Shown here: positions 43,557-52,620 of the stretch, one piece after another
How positions within the stretch are numbered: position 1 is the stretch's first letter
Layout: every line of letters starts with the position of its first letter
Assembly (NCBI GenBank): GCA_934098745.1
Contig: CAKOPG010000005.1
Location: 19,010-83,009, forward strand
DNA from: an uncultured Bacilli bacterium
GTDB lineage: Bacteria > Bacillota_I > Bacilli_A > RF39 > UBA660
Direction of reading: 5' to 3'
Length of the DNA: 64,000 nt
Position numbers and translations under genes: made by a program
Notes under the pieces: model-generated
Databases searched by the model: none
Seen by the model: only the letters and a program-made list of their open reading frames with translations
Told to the model about the DNA's origin: nothing

Positions 43557-44099
43557 TCAAAAGTATTTTACATCATCTCTAAAATATATATTATTATCCA
43601 TCTCATATCCTAAAGTAGTTTTATCACCATGTCCTGGATATATTGTAATATCTCGATCATATTTTTTTATTTTTTCAATAGAAGATAACATTAAAGGAAT
43701 ACTACCACCCTCCATATCACATCTACCTATACCATCTTTAAAAATAAAATCACCCGTTAACATTATCTTATCTTTTCTACTATATAAAGTTATTGCATCT
43801 TCCTTATGACCGGGAGTATATATAACTTCAAAATTAAATTCACCTATCTTATTATTACCCTCTATTAAATTACTCTTATCATATACCGGACAATTATATT
43901 TATCTACTATATCTTTAATTGCCCCAATATGATCAAAATGATAATGCGTAATAACTATTCCTATAACTTTTTTATTACCTATCTTTTCTATTATCTTATC
44001 ACCATCATCACCCGGATCTATTACCAAAACATCTCTATTATTATAAACTAAATAACAATTACATTTCAAATATCCTACTTTAATTATCTCTATTTTCAT
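43557..44099 (-). CDS. Metallo-beta-lactamase-fold hydrolase (glyoxalase II-like)
   Basis: A 180-residue protein with the zinc motif THYHFDHIGA (HxHxDH) near residue 52, a second histidine in TPGHKEDAI near 98, an aspartate in LTGDFIF near 115, and the final histidine in YPGHGDKT near 157. Short length and absence of extra domains fit the YcbL/glyoxalase II-like group. Substrate probably a thioester, not proven. Confidence 0.92.
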   Translation of the reverse strand: MKIEIIKVGYLKCNCYLVYNNRDVLVIDPGDDGDKIIEKIGNKKVIGIVITHYHFDHIGAIKDIVDKYNCPVYDKSNLIEGNNKIGEFNFEVIYTPGHKEDAITLYSRKDKIMLTGDFIFKDGIGRCDMEGGSIPLMLSSIEKIKKYDRDITIYPGHGDKTTLGYEMDNNIYFRDDVKYF

Positions 44100-44213
44100 A
44101 TATCATCACATCTTTATTTTAACATTCATCCAAATAAATTACAATTAGCTAACTAAAAAGTATTTATTTTTATTATAATATTATGATATGATATTATTGA
44201 AAGGAGTATTAAT

Positions 44214-44627
44214 ATGTACAATTTTGATTATATGACAAATCCCAGTACTACAAATATTACTAGTAATATTATTGATTTTGGTATATGGGGAGTAATATCT
44301 GCCGTTCTAGCTATTATCGGAGGAATTACCGCATATTTCATGTTTTTAAAACCAGATAAAAAAACAGATAATAAATTTCTTACATGGTTAAAAGATTTTG
44401 CAAACTTTAAAACTATGTTAATTGAACCTCTTTTAAAAGTTACTTATATTATTTTAGCCTTGTTCATAACATTAGCCTCTTTAGGACTAATTGGTAAAAG
44501 TTTTATTGGCTTTATCTTAACATTAACCATCGGTAATTTAATCATAAGAATATCTTATGAAACAGCCCTAATAATTATTATGTTATGGAAAAATACCAAT
44601 GAAATCAACAAAAAAATTAAAAAGTAA
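44214..44627 (+). CDS. Hypothetical membrane protein
   Basis: A 137-residue protein with two or three hydrophobic helices (about 26-46, 75-95 and 98-125). A GAAAGGAG ribosome-binding site lies 8 nt upstream. It ends at a terminator before clpP. No family recognised. Confidence 0.65.
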   Translation: MYNFDYMTNPSTTNITSNIIDFGIWGVISAVLAIIGGITAYFMFLKPDKKTDNKFLTWLKDFANFKTMLIEPLLKVTYIILALFITLASLGLIGKSFIGFILTLTIGNLIIRISYETALIIIMLWKNTNEINKKIKK

Positions 44628-44651
44628 AAGGTGCAAACCTTTTCTTTTTTT
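44626..44651 (+). terminator. Terminator before clpP
   Basis: AAAAGGT/ACCTTTT stem, 4-nt loop, followed by CTTTTTTT. It lies right after the 137-residue membrane protein stop. Confidence 0.85.
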
Positions 44652-44711
44652 GTCGATTTCTTTTTATATCTATTTTTATATTTTTATATTATTATATTAA
44701 TAGGTGATAAA

Positions 44712-45281
44712 ATGTTAATACCAACAGTTATTGAAAAAAGTAGTATGGGAGAACGTGCTTATGATATTTACTCACGTCTTCTTAAAAATAGAATTATCTT
44801 ATTAAGTGGTGAAATTGATGACAATTTAGCTAATGTCATCATTGCCCAACTTCTCTATCTTGATAGTATTGAAGAAAGTGATATTTCTCTCTATATAAAC
44901 TCTCCCGGTGGCTCTATTACTTCTGGAATGGCTATCTATGACACGATGAATTTTATTAAAAGTGATGTTTCCACGACCTGTATTGGTATGTGTGCTTCCA
45001 TGGCAGCCTTTCTTTTATCATGTGGTGAAAAAGGAAAAAGATATTGTCTGCCAAATAGTGAAGTTATGATTCATCAACCTCTTGGTGGTGTTCAAGGACA
45101 AGCCACCGAAATTGATATCGTCGCCAAAAGAATACTAAATCTACGTAAAAAGATAAATAGTATTCTTGCTAAAAATACTAAAAAAACTATCAGACAAATT
45201 GAAAAAGATACCGATAGAGATTATTATATGTCCGCTGAAGATGCTCTAGAATATGGTATAATTGATAAAATACTAAAGTAA
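44712..45281 (+). CDS. clpP: ATP-dependent Clp protease proteolytic subunit
   Basis: A 189-residue serine protease that forms the tetradecameric barrel with ClpX/ClpC. The catalytic serine is in GMCASMAAFLL, the histidine in EVMIHQPLGG, and the aspartate in the DRDYYMSAEDA region. The N-terminal MLIPTVIEKSSMGERAYDIY is the canonical ClpP start, so ATG 44712 with GGTGATAAA before it is chosen over an upstream start that adds 27 hydrophobic residues. Confidence 0.97.
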   Translation: MLIPTVIEKSSMGERAYDIYSRLLKNRIILLSGEIDDNLANVIIAQLLYLDSIEESDISLYINSPGGSITSGMAIYDTMNFIKSDVSTTCIGMCASMAAFLLSCGEKGKRYCLPNSEVMIHQPLGGVQGQATEIDIVAKRILNLRKKINSILAKNTKKTIRQIEKDTDRDYYMSAEDALEYGIIDKILK

Positions 45282-45305
45282 AAAGCCCTATAAAGGACTT
45301 TTTTT
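45281..45305. terminator. Bidirectional terminator between clpP and murE
   Basis: AAAAGCCCT/AGGACTTTT stem (one mismatch) with a 4-nt loop, T-tract on the plus side. It overlaps the last codons of murE. Confidence 0.8.
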
Positions 45306-46757
45306 AAGTTCATCTAATATTTCTTTAATAATTACTCTTTCATCAAATGGATATCTTATCCCTTTGATTTCTTTATAATCCTCATGTCCTTTACCTATAA
45401 GCATAATAATATCACCTTTTTGACCATTCTTAATAGCGTACTTAATAGCTTCTTTTCTATCAGGAATAATTATATACTGGCACTTCTTATCAAACTTTTC
45501 CATAATATCTTTAGCTATATCATCAAATTCTTCATATCTATTATTATCCTCAGTAATTATACAAAAATCTGAATATTTTGAAGCAATTTCTCCCATCTCA
45601 TATCTTCTATCCCTGCTTCTATTTCCTCCACAACCAAATATTGTTACAATTCTTCCCGGATCATACTCCCTTATTGTACTAAGAATAGATTTTGTACTAA
45701 CTCCATTATGAGCATAATCTATAAGTAAAGTAAAATCATCTGATACCTTTACCGGTTCTACTCTTCCTTTAACAGAAAAATTACTAAGAGCCTTTTTAAT
45801 ATCATCTACTGAAATACCTAACATATGGCAAGTAAGAATAGCTGCCATTGCATTATATGAAGAAAATTTTCCGGGCATACTTATCTTAAAGGTATCTTTA
45901 ATAACCCCTTCAGTATCTAACTTAATACCTACAAAATGACCATCTCTTACTAATTCCATTTTTACTGCTCTTAAATCTGCCTTCTCATTATAACCATAAG
46001 TATTAATAGAACTATCTCCTCTTTTAATCATATCATAAAAATGTTCATCATCGATATTAAGTATTCCATGATTACATTGACTAAATAACTTACCCTTACT
46101 ATCTATATAATCATCCATACTATCATGTTCCAGTGGTCCTATATGATCTTGTGTCAAATTAGTAAAAATTCCATAATCAAAGATAATATCATTAACTCTA
46201 TCATATTTTAAAGCTTGACTAGATACTTCCATTACCATATATTCTATCTTATCATGAACCATTTCATCCATATATTTTAAAGTATCATATGCCTGCGGTG
46301 TTGTATTTTTAAGTGGATAATACTTCTTTCCAATATATACTCCGGTAGTACCGATAAGTCCACATTTTTTACCTGTCTCTTCTATTATCTTTTTAATCAT
46401 AAAACTTACTGTAGTTTTTCCTTTAGTCCCCGTAATTGCTATTGTTTTCATCTTATTTTGTGGAAACTTAAATAACCTCATAGCTAATTTTGCTAATATC
46501 TTTCTAGTATTTTTAACTTTAATAATCGTTACATCACTAGATATATCTATATTCTTCTCTACTACCACTACTGTAGCTCCATGAGAAATTGCTGACTCTA
46601 TATAATTATGTCCATCATTCTCACTTCCTACCATAGCAACAAACATATAATTATCTCTTACTTCTCTTGAATCATATGCAATGTCTACTATTTCCGTATC
46701 CATACTTCCCTTTAATAACTCATATGGAATCTTTTCAAATAAACTATCTAATTTCAT
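45288..46757 (-). CDS. murE: UDP-N-acetylmuramoyl-tripeptide synthetase MurE-type ligase
   Basis: A 489-residue Mur ligase adding the third amino acid to UDP-MurNAc-L-Ala-D-Glu. Motifs: ATP site ITGTKGKTTVSFMI near residue 113, TTPQAYDTL near 154, FTNLTQDHIGPLEHDSMDDY near 205, and DYAHNGVSTKSIL near 345. The specificity loop reads TEDNNRYEEF where DAP-adding enzymes have DNPR, so the residue added (DAP, lysine or other) is uncertain. It lies 8 bp after the AAA ATPase gene. Confidence 0.94.
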   Translation of the reverse strand: MKLDSLFEKIPYELLKGSMDTEIVDIAYDSREVRDNYMFVAMVGSENDGHNYIESAISHGATVVVVEKNIDISSDVTIIKVKNTRKILAKLAMRLFKFPQNKMKTIAITGTKGKTTVSFMIKKIIEETGKKCGLIGTTGVYIGKKYYPLKNTTPQAYDTLKYMDEMVHDKIEYMVMEVSSQALKYDRVNDIIFDYGIFTNLTQDHIGPLEHDSMDDYIDSKGKLFSQCNHGILNIDDEHFYDMIKRGDSSINTYGYNEKADLRAVKMELVRDGHFVGIKLDTEGVIKDTFKISMPGKFSSYNAMAAILTCHMLGISVDDIKKALSNFSVKGRVEPVKVSDDFTLLIDYAHNGVSTKSILSTIREYDPGRIVTIFGCGGNRSRDRRYEMGEIASKYSDFCIITEDNNRYEEFDDIAKDIMEKFDKKCQYIIIPDRKEAIKYAIKNGQKGDIIMLIGKGHEDYKEIKGIRYPFDERVIIKEILDELKKSPL

Positions 46758-46765
46758 AATTCCCC

Positions 46766-47674
46766 CTATTCTGGTATTTCTACCACTACGCCTTCTTCCG
46801 CTAACTCATCTTTAAATTCTTCTTTAAAGACCTTCAATTCTTTTTTTATAACATCTGGATACACTGCTTTAGTAGATTTAATAGCCTCATATATATGTCT
46901 AAATTTTACTTCCATTGAATTATCAAATAAAGCGGCTGAAAAAGCCTGTCTTAATACTGTCAAAGCTATATCCGGATACCTTGAAGATATCTCATATACT
47001 CTTTTATACTCACTAGTCATATTAACGATAAATTTACATATATTCTCTTTAATAAAATCCGTATAATTAAGTTTTACCCCTGTCTGAACCTCAATCTTAG
47101 GTAACGTCTTCATCAGTATTTCTACACACATCTCTTGTGTAGGCTCCGATATATCAATTCTCTCAAATCTTCTCACAAAAGCCTTATCACGAAGAATATA
47201 TCTCTCATATTCATCAACAGTTGTTGCTCCAATCAACTTAACAGTTCCTCTTCCCAGACCTTCTTTAAACATATTAGCCAAATCCATTGGTCCATTACTA
47301 CTACTAGCACCCATAAGCATATGTATCTCATCAATAAATATTATGACTTTATCTCTCGTTTTTAACTCATTAACTAAAGCCATAATCTTATTTTCCCCAT
47401 CTGTCGTACCAATTAATGATGGCGTACTTATTTTATAGACCGAATATCCCTTCAAAGCATTTGGCATATCATTTAACTGCATACGAAAAGCTAATCCTTC
47501 AACAATAGCCGTTTTACCAATACCCGGTTTACCTACTAAACAAGCCGATTTTTCTGGAGTAAGCAATACCATTACCAATTCTTTTAATTCTTTATCTCTA
47601 GCTACTGCTGGATTAGTAACATATTTTACCTTCGTTAAATCTTCTCCATATCTTTCTAATATACTATTATTCAT
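46766..47674 (-). CDS. Stand-alone AAA+ ATPase resembling the first ClpA/ClpB module
   Basis: A 302-residue protein consisting of one AAA+ module only. Walker A GKPGIGKTAIVEGLA (near residue 42), Walker B VIIFIDEIHMLMGA, sensor-1 region KLIGATTVDEYERYI and arginine-finger region AFVRRFERI match the first ATPase domain of ClpA/ClpB/ClpC. The N domain, middle domain and second ATPase are missing. It is not a truncated gene end, because start and stop are clean and neighbours are close. It is preceded by a 58-residue membrane peptide and a ylxM-like gene. Confidence 0.85.
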   Translation of the reverse strand: MNNSILERYGEDLTKVKYVTNPAVARDKELKELVMVLLTPEKSACLVGKPGIGKTAIVEGLAFRMQLNDMPNALKGYSVYKISTPSLIGTTDGENKIMALVNELKTRDKVIIFIDEIHMLMGASSSNGPMDLANMFKEGLGRGTVKLIGATTVDEYERYILRDKAFVRRFERIDISEPTQEMCVEILMKTLPKIEVQTGVKLNYTDFIKENICKFIVNMTSEYKRVYEISSRYPDIALTVLRQAFSAALFDNSMEVKFRHIYEAIKSTKAVYPDVIKKELKVFKEEFKDELAEEGVVVEIPE

Positions 47675-47678
47675 CTCA

Positions 47679-47855
47679 TCACCTATTTCTTAAAACTAAT
47701 ATTATCCCTATACTCAAACTAGTAATAATTATTGATAAAACATATAAAATACTAACATATCCATACATTTTTTCTCTCTTATTATCTTCTTTTTTCTTCA
47801 TAACATCAACAGGTAATTCTAAATTTAAAAGTACTACTGGTAATCTATTCTTCAT
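47679..47855 (-). CDS. 58-residue single-pass membrane peptide
   Basis: Start codon overlaps the stop of the ylxM-like gene (ATGA), and the stop lies 4 bp before the AAA ATPase start. The product starts MKNRLPVVLLNLELPVDVMK, has a charged middle and a C-terminal membrane helix (about residues 32-55). The tight packing on both sides supports translation. It could tether the following ATPase to the membrane, which is inference. Confidence 0.65.
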   Translation of the reverse strand: MKNRLPVVLLNLELPVDVMKKKEDNKREKMYGYVSILYVLSIIITSLSIGIILVLRNR

Positions 47856-48145
47856 AATAACTCCCTAAGCTCCTTCTTAATATCCTCATTATCTATCTTA
47901 TTAATTACCTTCTTTAACCTATTACCCTTCTCATATAAATGTAATACTCCCTCATATTCATATAACTTATTACATACATTCTTAATACATTTATGAACTG
48001 CATTCCTACTTTTATCCTCATTTAAAGCTATCTCAGATAAAGATAAATTATCGAAGTAATAACCTTCAAAATATTTTCTTTGTTGGTAATTAAATAATTC
48101 ACCATAATAATCATATAACATTACTAAATATTCTATTTCTCCCAT
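47852..48145 (-). CDS. ylxM: YlxM-like HTH protein (SRP-associated)
   Basis: A 97-residue protein with the UPF0122/YlxM sigma-factor-like helix-turn-helix: QRKYFEGYYFDNLSLSEIAL and NEDKSRNAVHKCIKN. YlxM proteins are linked to the signal recognition particle, and ftsY lies two genes upstream as usual, although ffh is not adjacent. ATG 48145 has GGAGG 8 nt before it. The longer reading start includes that ribosome-binding site. Confidence 0.88.
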   Translation of the reverse strand: MGEIEYLVMLYDYYGELFNYQQRKYFEGYYFDNLSLSEIALNEDKSRNAVHKCIKNVCNKLYEYEGVLHLYEKGNRLKKVINKIDNEDIKKELRELL

Positions 48146-48163
48146 TATTACCTCCATATCTAT

Positions 48164-48529
48164 CTAATCACAAACTAATACTGGATTAAATTCATAATCT
48201 GTTTTCTCATCTGTTGTCGTATCTTTAACAATAAATTCTATTCTTGTTTCATCAACATCACATTTTTCATTACTTAAAGGATTTATAAACATTGAAATAT
48301 CATAATTATTTCTTTCTGACATATCTCGTAAATTCATATAATATGTTCCCGGTTCAATTCCTCCCTTTAACCATTGATCATTTTCATAAATTAACTTTCC
48401 ATATTCAATTAACTTATCTTTCATCTCTTCGTACTTAACATCAACATCATTATTATTATTTTCTTCTTTTTTATCTTGACATCCACATAACATTAATATA
48501 AATACTAAAACTATTAACGCTTTTTTCAT
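48164..48529 (-). CDS. Small lipoprotein between ftsY and ylxM
   Basis: A 121-residue protein with signal peptide and lipobox LCGC (cysteine at residue 17), then an Asn/Asp/Glu-rich linker and a small folded part (KGGIEPGTYYMNLRDMSERN). Unknown family. Its insertion between ftsY and ylxM is unusual. Confidence 0.75.
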   Translation of the reverse strand: MKKALIVLVFILMLCGCQDKKEENNNNDVDVKYEEMKDKLIEYGKLIYENDQWLKGGIEPGTYYMNLRDMSERNNYDISMFINPLSNEKCDVDETRIEFIVKDTTTDEKTDYEFNPVLVCD

Positions 48530-48543
48530 TTTATATCCCTTCC

Positions 48544-49515
48544 TTATAAATCTTTAAATAAACCATATATATATTTTTCTACATCAAACGTCTCTATTTG
48601 GTCTACTCCTTCACCTAAGCCAATAAATTTAACCGGAATATTTACTTCTTCCTTAATAGCTAGAACTATTCCTCCTTTAGCCGTTCCATCTAACTTTGTC
48701 AAAACAATTCCTGTAATATCTGTTATCTCCTTAAATGCTTTTGCCTGACTAATACCATTTTGTCCCGTTGTTGCATCTATTACTAATAATGTCTCATGCG
48801 GTGCCTCTGGAATAATCTTTTTAATAACTCTATTAACCTTCTCTAATTCTGCCATTAAATTACTTTTATTTTGAAGTCTTCCCGCTGTATCGACAAGTAC
48901 TAAATCATAATCTTCCCTCTTAGCTACTTCTAAGCCATCATAAATAACTGATGCAGGGTCTTTTGAAGAATTAGTAATAACTCTCGTATCAGTCTTTTCT
49001 CCCCATTCAATAAGTTGTTCTATTGCTCCGGCTCTAAAAGTGTCTCCCGCTACCATCAAAACTTTTTTACCCATATTTTTGTATTTAGCAGCTATTTTTC
49101 CGATTGTCGTAGTTTTCCCTACACCATTAACTCCAACGAATAAAATAACTGTAGGTCCATCATTTACAAAATGAATCTTACTATCAATAATATTATTGCC
49201 AACATACATAACAAACAATTCATCGACAATTATTTCTTTTAAATAATCACTATCAGTAATCTTTTCTTTCTTAACACGGTCCCTTAATCTATCGACAAAC
49301 TTCATAACTGTATTAACTCCAATATCAGCCATAATTAAAATGTTTTCTAATTCTTCAAAATAATCATCATTAATATTTTTATATTTCTTTGATAAATTAC
49401 TAAGCTTACTAACAAATTCTTTTCTTGTTTTTTCTAAACCCTCTTCATAATTCTTACTTTCTATTACATCCTCTTTCTTAGAAAAAGCCTTCTTTATCTT
49501 ATCAAAAAATCCCAT
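48544..49515 (-). CDS. ftsY: Signal recognition particle receptor FtsY
   Basis: A 323-residue SRP GTPase. N-terminal basic amphipathic region (MGFFDKIKKAFSKKED), four-helix N domain, then the G domain: FVGVNGVGKTTTIGKIA (G1), AGDTFRAGAIEQL, LVDTAGRLQNKSNLM (G3), TKLDGTAKGG (G4) and FIGLGEGVDQIETF (G5). Length is typical for Firmicutes, with a short A domain. Confidence 0.97.
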   Translation of the reverse strand: MGFFDKIKKAFSKKEDVIESKNYEEGLEKTRKEFVSKLSNLSKKYKNINDDYFEELENILIMADIGVNTVMKFVDRLRDRVKKEKITDSDYLKEIIVDELFVMYVGNNIIDSKIHFVNDGPTVILFVGVNGVGKTTTIGKIAAKYKNMGKKVLMVAGDTFRAGAIEQLIEWGEKTDTRVITNSSKDPASVIYDGLEVAKREDYDLVLVDTAGRLQNKSNLMAELEKVNRVIKKIIPEAPHETLLVIDATTGQNGISQAKAFKEITDITGIVLTKLDGTAKGGIVLAIKEEVNIPVKFIGLGEGVDQIETFDVEKYIYGLFKDL

Positions 49516-49616
49516 ATAAACCTCCCATTAAATATTCTTACTTCATTTTAAATTCTTTTTAATCTATATCTAATTATTATTCTTTGTTATCACTAATTCA
49601 TCATACTTACTTAGCC

Positions 49617-50705
49617 CTAACTATATTTCTTACAAACATATCCCATTATCTTATCATACTCATTAGGTATTTCACCCAGTACAATTTTTTCTTCAATATC
49701 ACAAGTTATATCTTTAATTCTACTATCTGGTAAAATATTTAATTTATTACATATATCCATTCCATTAACTACAATATCTTTCTTCGTATATATTGCTAAA
49801 CTCTTATATATTGCATTAATTTTTTGATAACTAATTCCTCTAATAGAACCAACCACTGTTGATACATAAAGACCATATTTATATATTGTAATCTTATTAA
49901 CTGGTCCCGATAACATCATTTTAATTTTTTTAATCATATCTTTTTCTACTTTAGTAAATGGATAATCTATACTTAATTTAATTTGACTCCATATACCTAA
50001 AATATCATCACACATAACTACCTCTTCTAAATTATCAAGTCCTAAATATTTATCTAACTTAAGTTCTAATATTAACTTCTTTCCAATATCTTTATTTTTT
50101 GAAGCAAATATCTTATCTAATTCCTCTCTTTTTCTTGAATTAGATAAATTCTTAAGTAAATAACCATATTTCATAATATAATTCTTAGTCTTACTATCTA
50201 TAGTAAAATCTAATATACAAGCAAACCTAATCGCCCTAAGAATCCTTAAACTATCTTCTTTAATTCTATATCTTGGATTACCTACAGTTCTAATTATTCT
50301 TTTATCTATATCTTCTTTAGCTTTAAGTAAATCTATATAATTACCATCTTTATCTATACATATTGTATTAATAGTAAAATCCCTTCTAAGTAAATCCTTC
50401 TTTAAATCATTGATATATTTAATCTTTACTGGTTTTCGATTATTTTCATACTTAATATCTTTCCTAAAAGTAGTTACATCAAAATATGCATTTTTATATA
50501 TTACTCTTAAAGAACCATATTTTATATTATCAATTGCTTCTGTCTTAAATATTTCCATTATTTCTTTTGGCTTTGCATTAGTACAAATATCAATATCTTT
50601 AGTTTTTATACCTAATAAACTATCACGTGGATATCCCCCCACGATATATGCAATATAACCATGTTCAAAAAAAATTTTTAAAATTTCTAAGGCTTTATTA
50701 TACAT
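49617..50705 (-). CDS. cca: CCA-adding tRNA nucleotidyltransferase / poly(A) polymerase family
   Basis: A protein of about 362 residues with the class II nucleotidyltransferase head: YIVGGYPRDSLLGIKTKDID (G-G-x-R-D, metal aspartates) near residue 15, RRDFTINTICID near 105, then RILRAIRFACILDF near 155. The head and neck are clear and the body is shorter than in some homologues. ATG 50705 follows GGGTGG. Full CCA addition or a single-nucleotide activity cannot be told apart by eye. Confidence 0.9.
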   Translation of the reverse strand: MYNKALEILKIFFEHGYIAYIVGGYPRDSLLGIKTKDIDICTNAKPKEIMEIFKTEAIDNIKYGSLRVIYKNAYFDVTTFRKDIKYENNRKPVKIKYINDLKKDLLRRDFTINTICIDKDGNYIDLLKAKEDIDKRIIRTVGNPRYRIKEDSLRILRAIRFACILDFTIDSKTKNYIMKYGYLLKNLSNSRKREELDKIFASKNKDIGKKLILELKLDKYLGLDNLEEVVMCDDILGIWSQIKLSIDYPFTKVEKDMIKKIKMMLSGPVNKITIYKYGLYVSTVVGSIRGISYQKINAIYKSLAIYTKKDIVVNGMDICNKLNILPDSRIKDITCDIEEKIVLGEIPNEYDKIMGYVCKKYS

Positions 50706-50846
50706 ATAACCACCCATAATAAGTATACCATAAAACTATTTTTTTTAATACCTTTATTATCCTGCTTTACTCTTTATTAACATCTAATATTTTTATGTAT
50801 TATTTCTAAATAATTAGTTAATATTAATCATGAAAGGAAGATTTAT

Positions 50847-51239
50847 ATGTTGCCAAAAAGAAATTATTATTTAAATGACTACTTTGATATTTTTAACACT
50901 CCATATATTAAAGAAAAAGATTATTTAAAAACTGATATTTATGAAAAAGAAAACCACTATATTTTAGAAATTGATTTACCGGGAATTAAAAAAGATAATA
51001 TTAAAGTTACTTATGAAAATGGTTATTTAACAATCACTGCTGAAAAAAATGCTCTATCTTCAAGTCCCGACACTTACATAAGAAGAGAAAGATTTTATGG
51101 TCAAATTAAAAGAAGCTTTTATATCGGTATAAAAAAAGAAACCGATATTAAAGCTATTTATAAAGAAGGACTCTTAATAATCTCTTTTCCTAAAGCTGAT
51201 GAACCTAAAAAAAATATTAAAAATATCTCTATATCATAA
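50847..51239 (+). CDS. Hsp20-family small heat shock protein
   Basis: A 130-residue alpha-crystallin-type chaperone. The core runs from about residue 28 to 115: DIYEKENHYILEIDLPGIKK, ENGYLTITAEKN, ERFYGQIKRSFYIG and the IKAIYKEGLLIISFPK strand with the conserved GLL motif. AAAGGAAG ribosome-binding site. No CIRCE element was seen upstream. Confidence 0.95.
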   Translation: MLPKRNYYLNDYFDIFNTPYIKEKDYLKTDIYEKENHYILEIDLPGIKKDNIKVTYENGYLTITAEKNALSSSPDTYIRRERFYGQIKRSFYIGIKKETDIKAIYKEGLLIISFPKADEPKKNIKNISIS

Positions 51240-51263
51240 AAGTAGATAACTTCAAATAAACTG

Positions 51264-51299
51264 AACCTCGTTTCTCTTATATCCAAGAAACGGGGTTCT
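51264..51299. terminator. Hairpin terminator after hsp20
   Basis: GAACCTCGTTTCT pairs with AGAAACGGGGTTC (one mismatch) around a 10-nt loop. The T-tract is short on the plus strand, so termination strength is uncertain. Confidence 0.65.
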
Positions 51300-51320
51300 T
51301 ATCACAAGTATCTATTTTTT

Positions 51321-52520
51321 TTATCTTACTATTAAATAAAATATTACCAACAAAGATATTCCCAGTAATACCCCTATAATAGATATTCTTATAATTCCAT
51401 TATTACTCGTATTATTTGGTAATAAGACTCTTCTCATAACATTTTCTTGGCTTTTTTCTTGACTAACTCCAAGTGCCCTATAATCATCTATTACACCGAT
51501 CTTTTTACCATCTTTATATAAACTATTATCATTAATATTTATCTGATATTCACTATCATAATTTATATTACCCATTACATTTCCATCTTTGTCATATAAA
51601 TTACCCTCATCATCTATATAAAAAGTTTCCGCTATATCTTCGTTCTGTTCTTCAACATGAGAAATAGTTTCTACCCCTGTATTATTATATCTATTGCCAT
51701 TAGCATCCGTATTAATTGTACCGGGATTAAACTCTGATACACTATAACTCTCTCCATCAACACTAACCATCTGATAAGATTTATCCTCTTTATCCTTAAC
51801 ATCATTTTTAATAATACCTAATTCCATATTTACCTTATCATCTTGCGTTGCGACATTCTGTGTTACACTACCAACTAAATCATTAGCTACCGTATTACTA
51901 TTTTCTTCTAGCATATATCTCTTTAAATTATCCCTATCTGCTATATAATTAAGAACAATATTAGCAATATCCTCTGGACTTTTTCCTTCTAATACATTTC
52001 TTTTAGTATCATCATTTAGTATCTCTTCAAGGGCAATTTCCATCTTGTTAACATCTATTCCTGCTAAAACAAACTCCCTATTGACATCATCTTCATGGGC
52101 AATAACATAATTAACAATTCTTCCATTATCCATCTTTTGTATAGTGTTAACAGTTAAATAAGCCTTAAATTTTTCATCATAATATCCTTTACCCTTTGTT
52201 GTCTTTATAATATCATTAAACCCTAAATTAATAATCGCATTTATTTTCTGTAATTCTTCTTCACTATTTACATCAAAAAACATTTCCCTCTTAACATTAT
52301 ATCCACGATTAATAATTTCATCCATACTATTTTTAATAGCATCTAAAATATCTTTTTCTTGCATATCCTTACTAAGTTGAACTAACACTTCATTATTTTT
52401 AATAGTATTTTTTCCATCAATATCAAAACTAAATCTAATATCTAAAGTATTACTCTTATCATTTGGTAAATATATTACATATTTCTTTCCATCAATTGTT
52501 GTCCTCTCTATAGCAATCAT
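51321..52520 (-). CDS. Hypothetical protein with C-terminal membrane anchor
   Basis: A protein of about 399 residues, acidic, with a beta/alpha N-terminal region (MIAIERTTIDGKKYVIYLPN), a helix-rich middle, a degenerate repeat around YIDDEGNLYDKDGNVMGNIN and NDNSLYKDGKKIGVID (short Y-D-G repeats), and a final membrane helix (last 20 residues). ATG 52520 follows GGTGATAAG. The longer reading start would add 32 hydrophobic residues with no ribosome-binding site. Function unknown. Confidence 0.7.
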   Translation of the reverse strand: MIAIERTTIDGKKYVIYLPNDKSNTLDIRFSFDIDGKNTIKNNEVLVQLSKDMQEKDILDAIKNSMDEIINRGYNVKREMFFDVNSEEELQKINAIINLGFNDIIKTTKGKGYYDEKFKAYLTVNTIQKMDNGRIVNYVIAHEDDVNREFVLAGIDVNKMEIALEEILNDDTKRNVLEGKSPEDIANIVLNYIADRDNLKRYMLEENSNTVANDLVGSVTQNVATQDDKVNMELGIIKNDVKDKEDKSYQMVSVDGESYSVSEFNPGTINTDANGNRYNNTGVETISHVEEQNEDIAETFYIDDEGNLYDKDGNVMGNINYDSEYQININDNSLYKDGKKIGVIDDYRALGVSQEKSQENVMRRVLLPNNTSNNGIIRISIIGVLLGISLLVIFYLIVR

Positions 52521-52620
52521 CTTATCACCTACCATACAAATACATTTTAACATAATTTTATAAAAAAAACTACTAATATGTAAGAAAAAAGAGACCCGTA
52601 TACATATGGCCTCCATTCCA

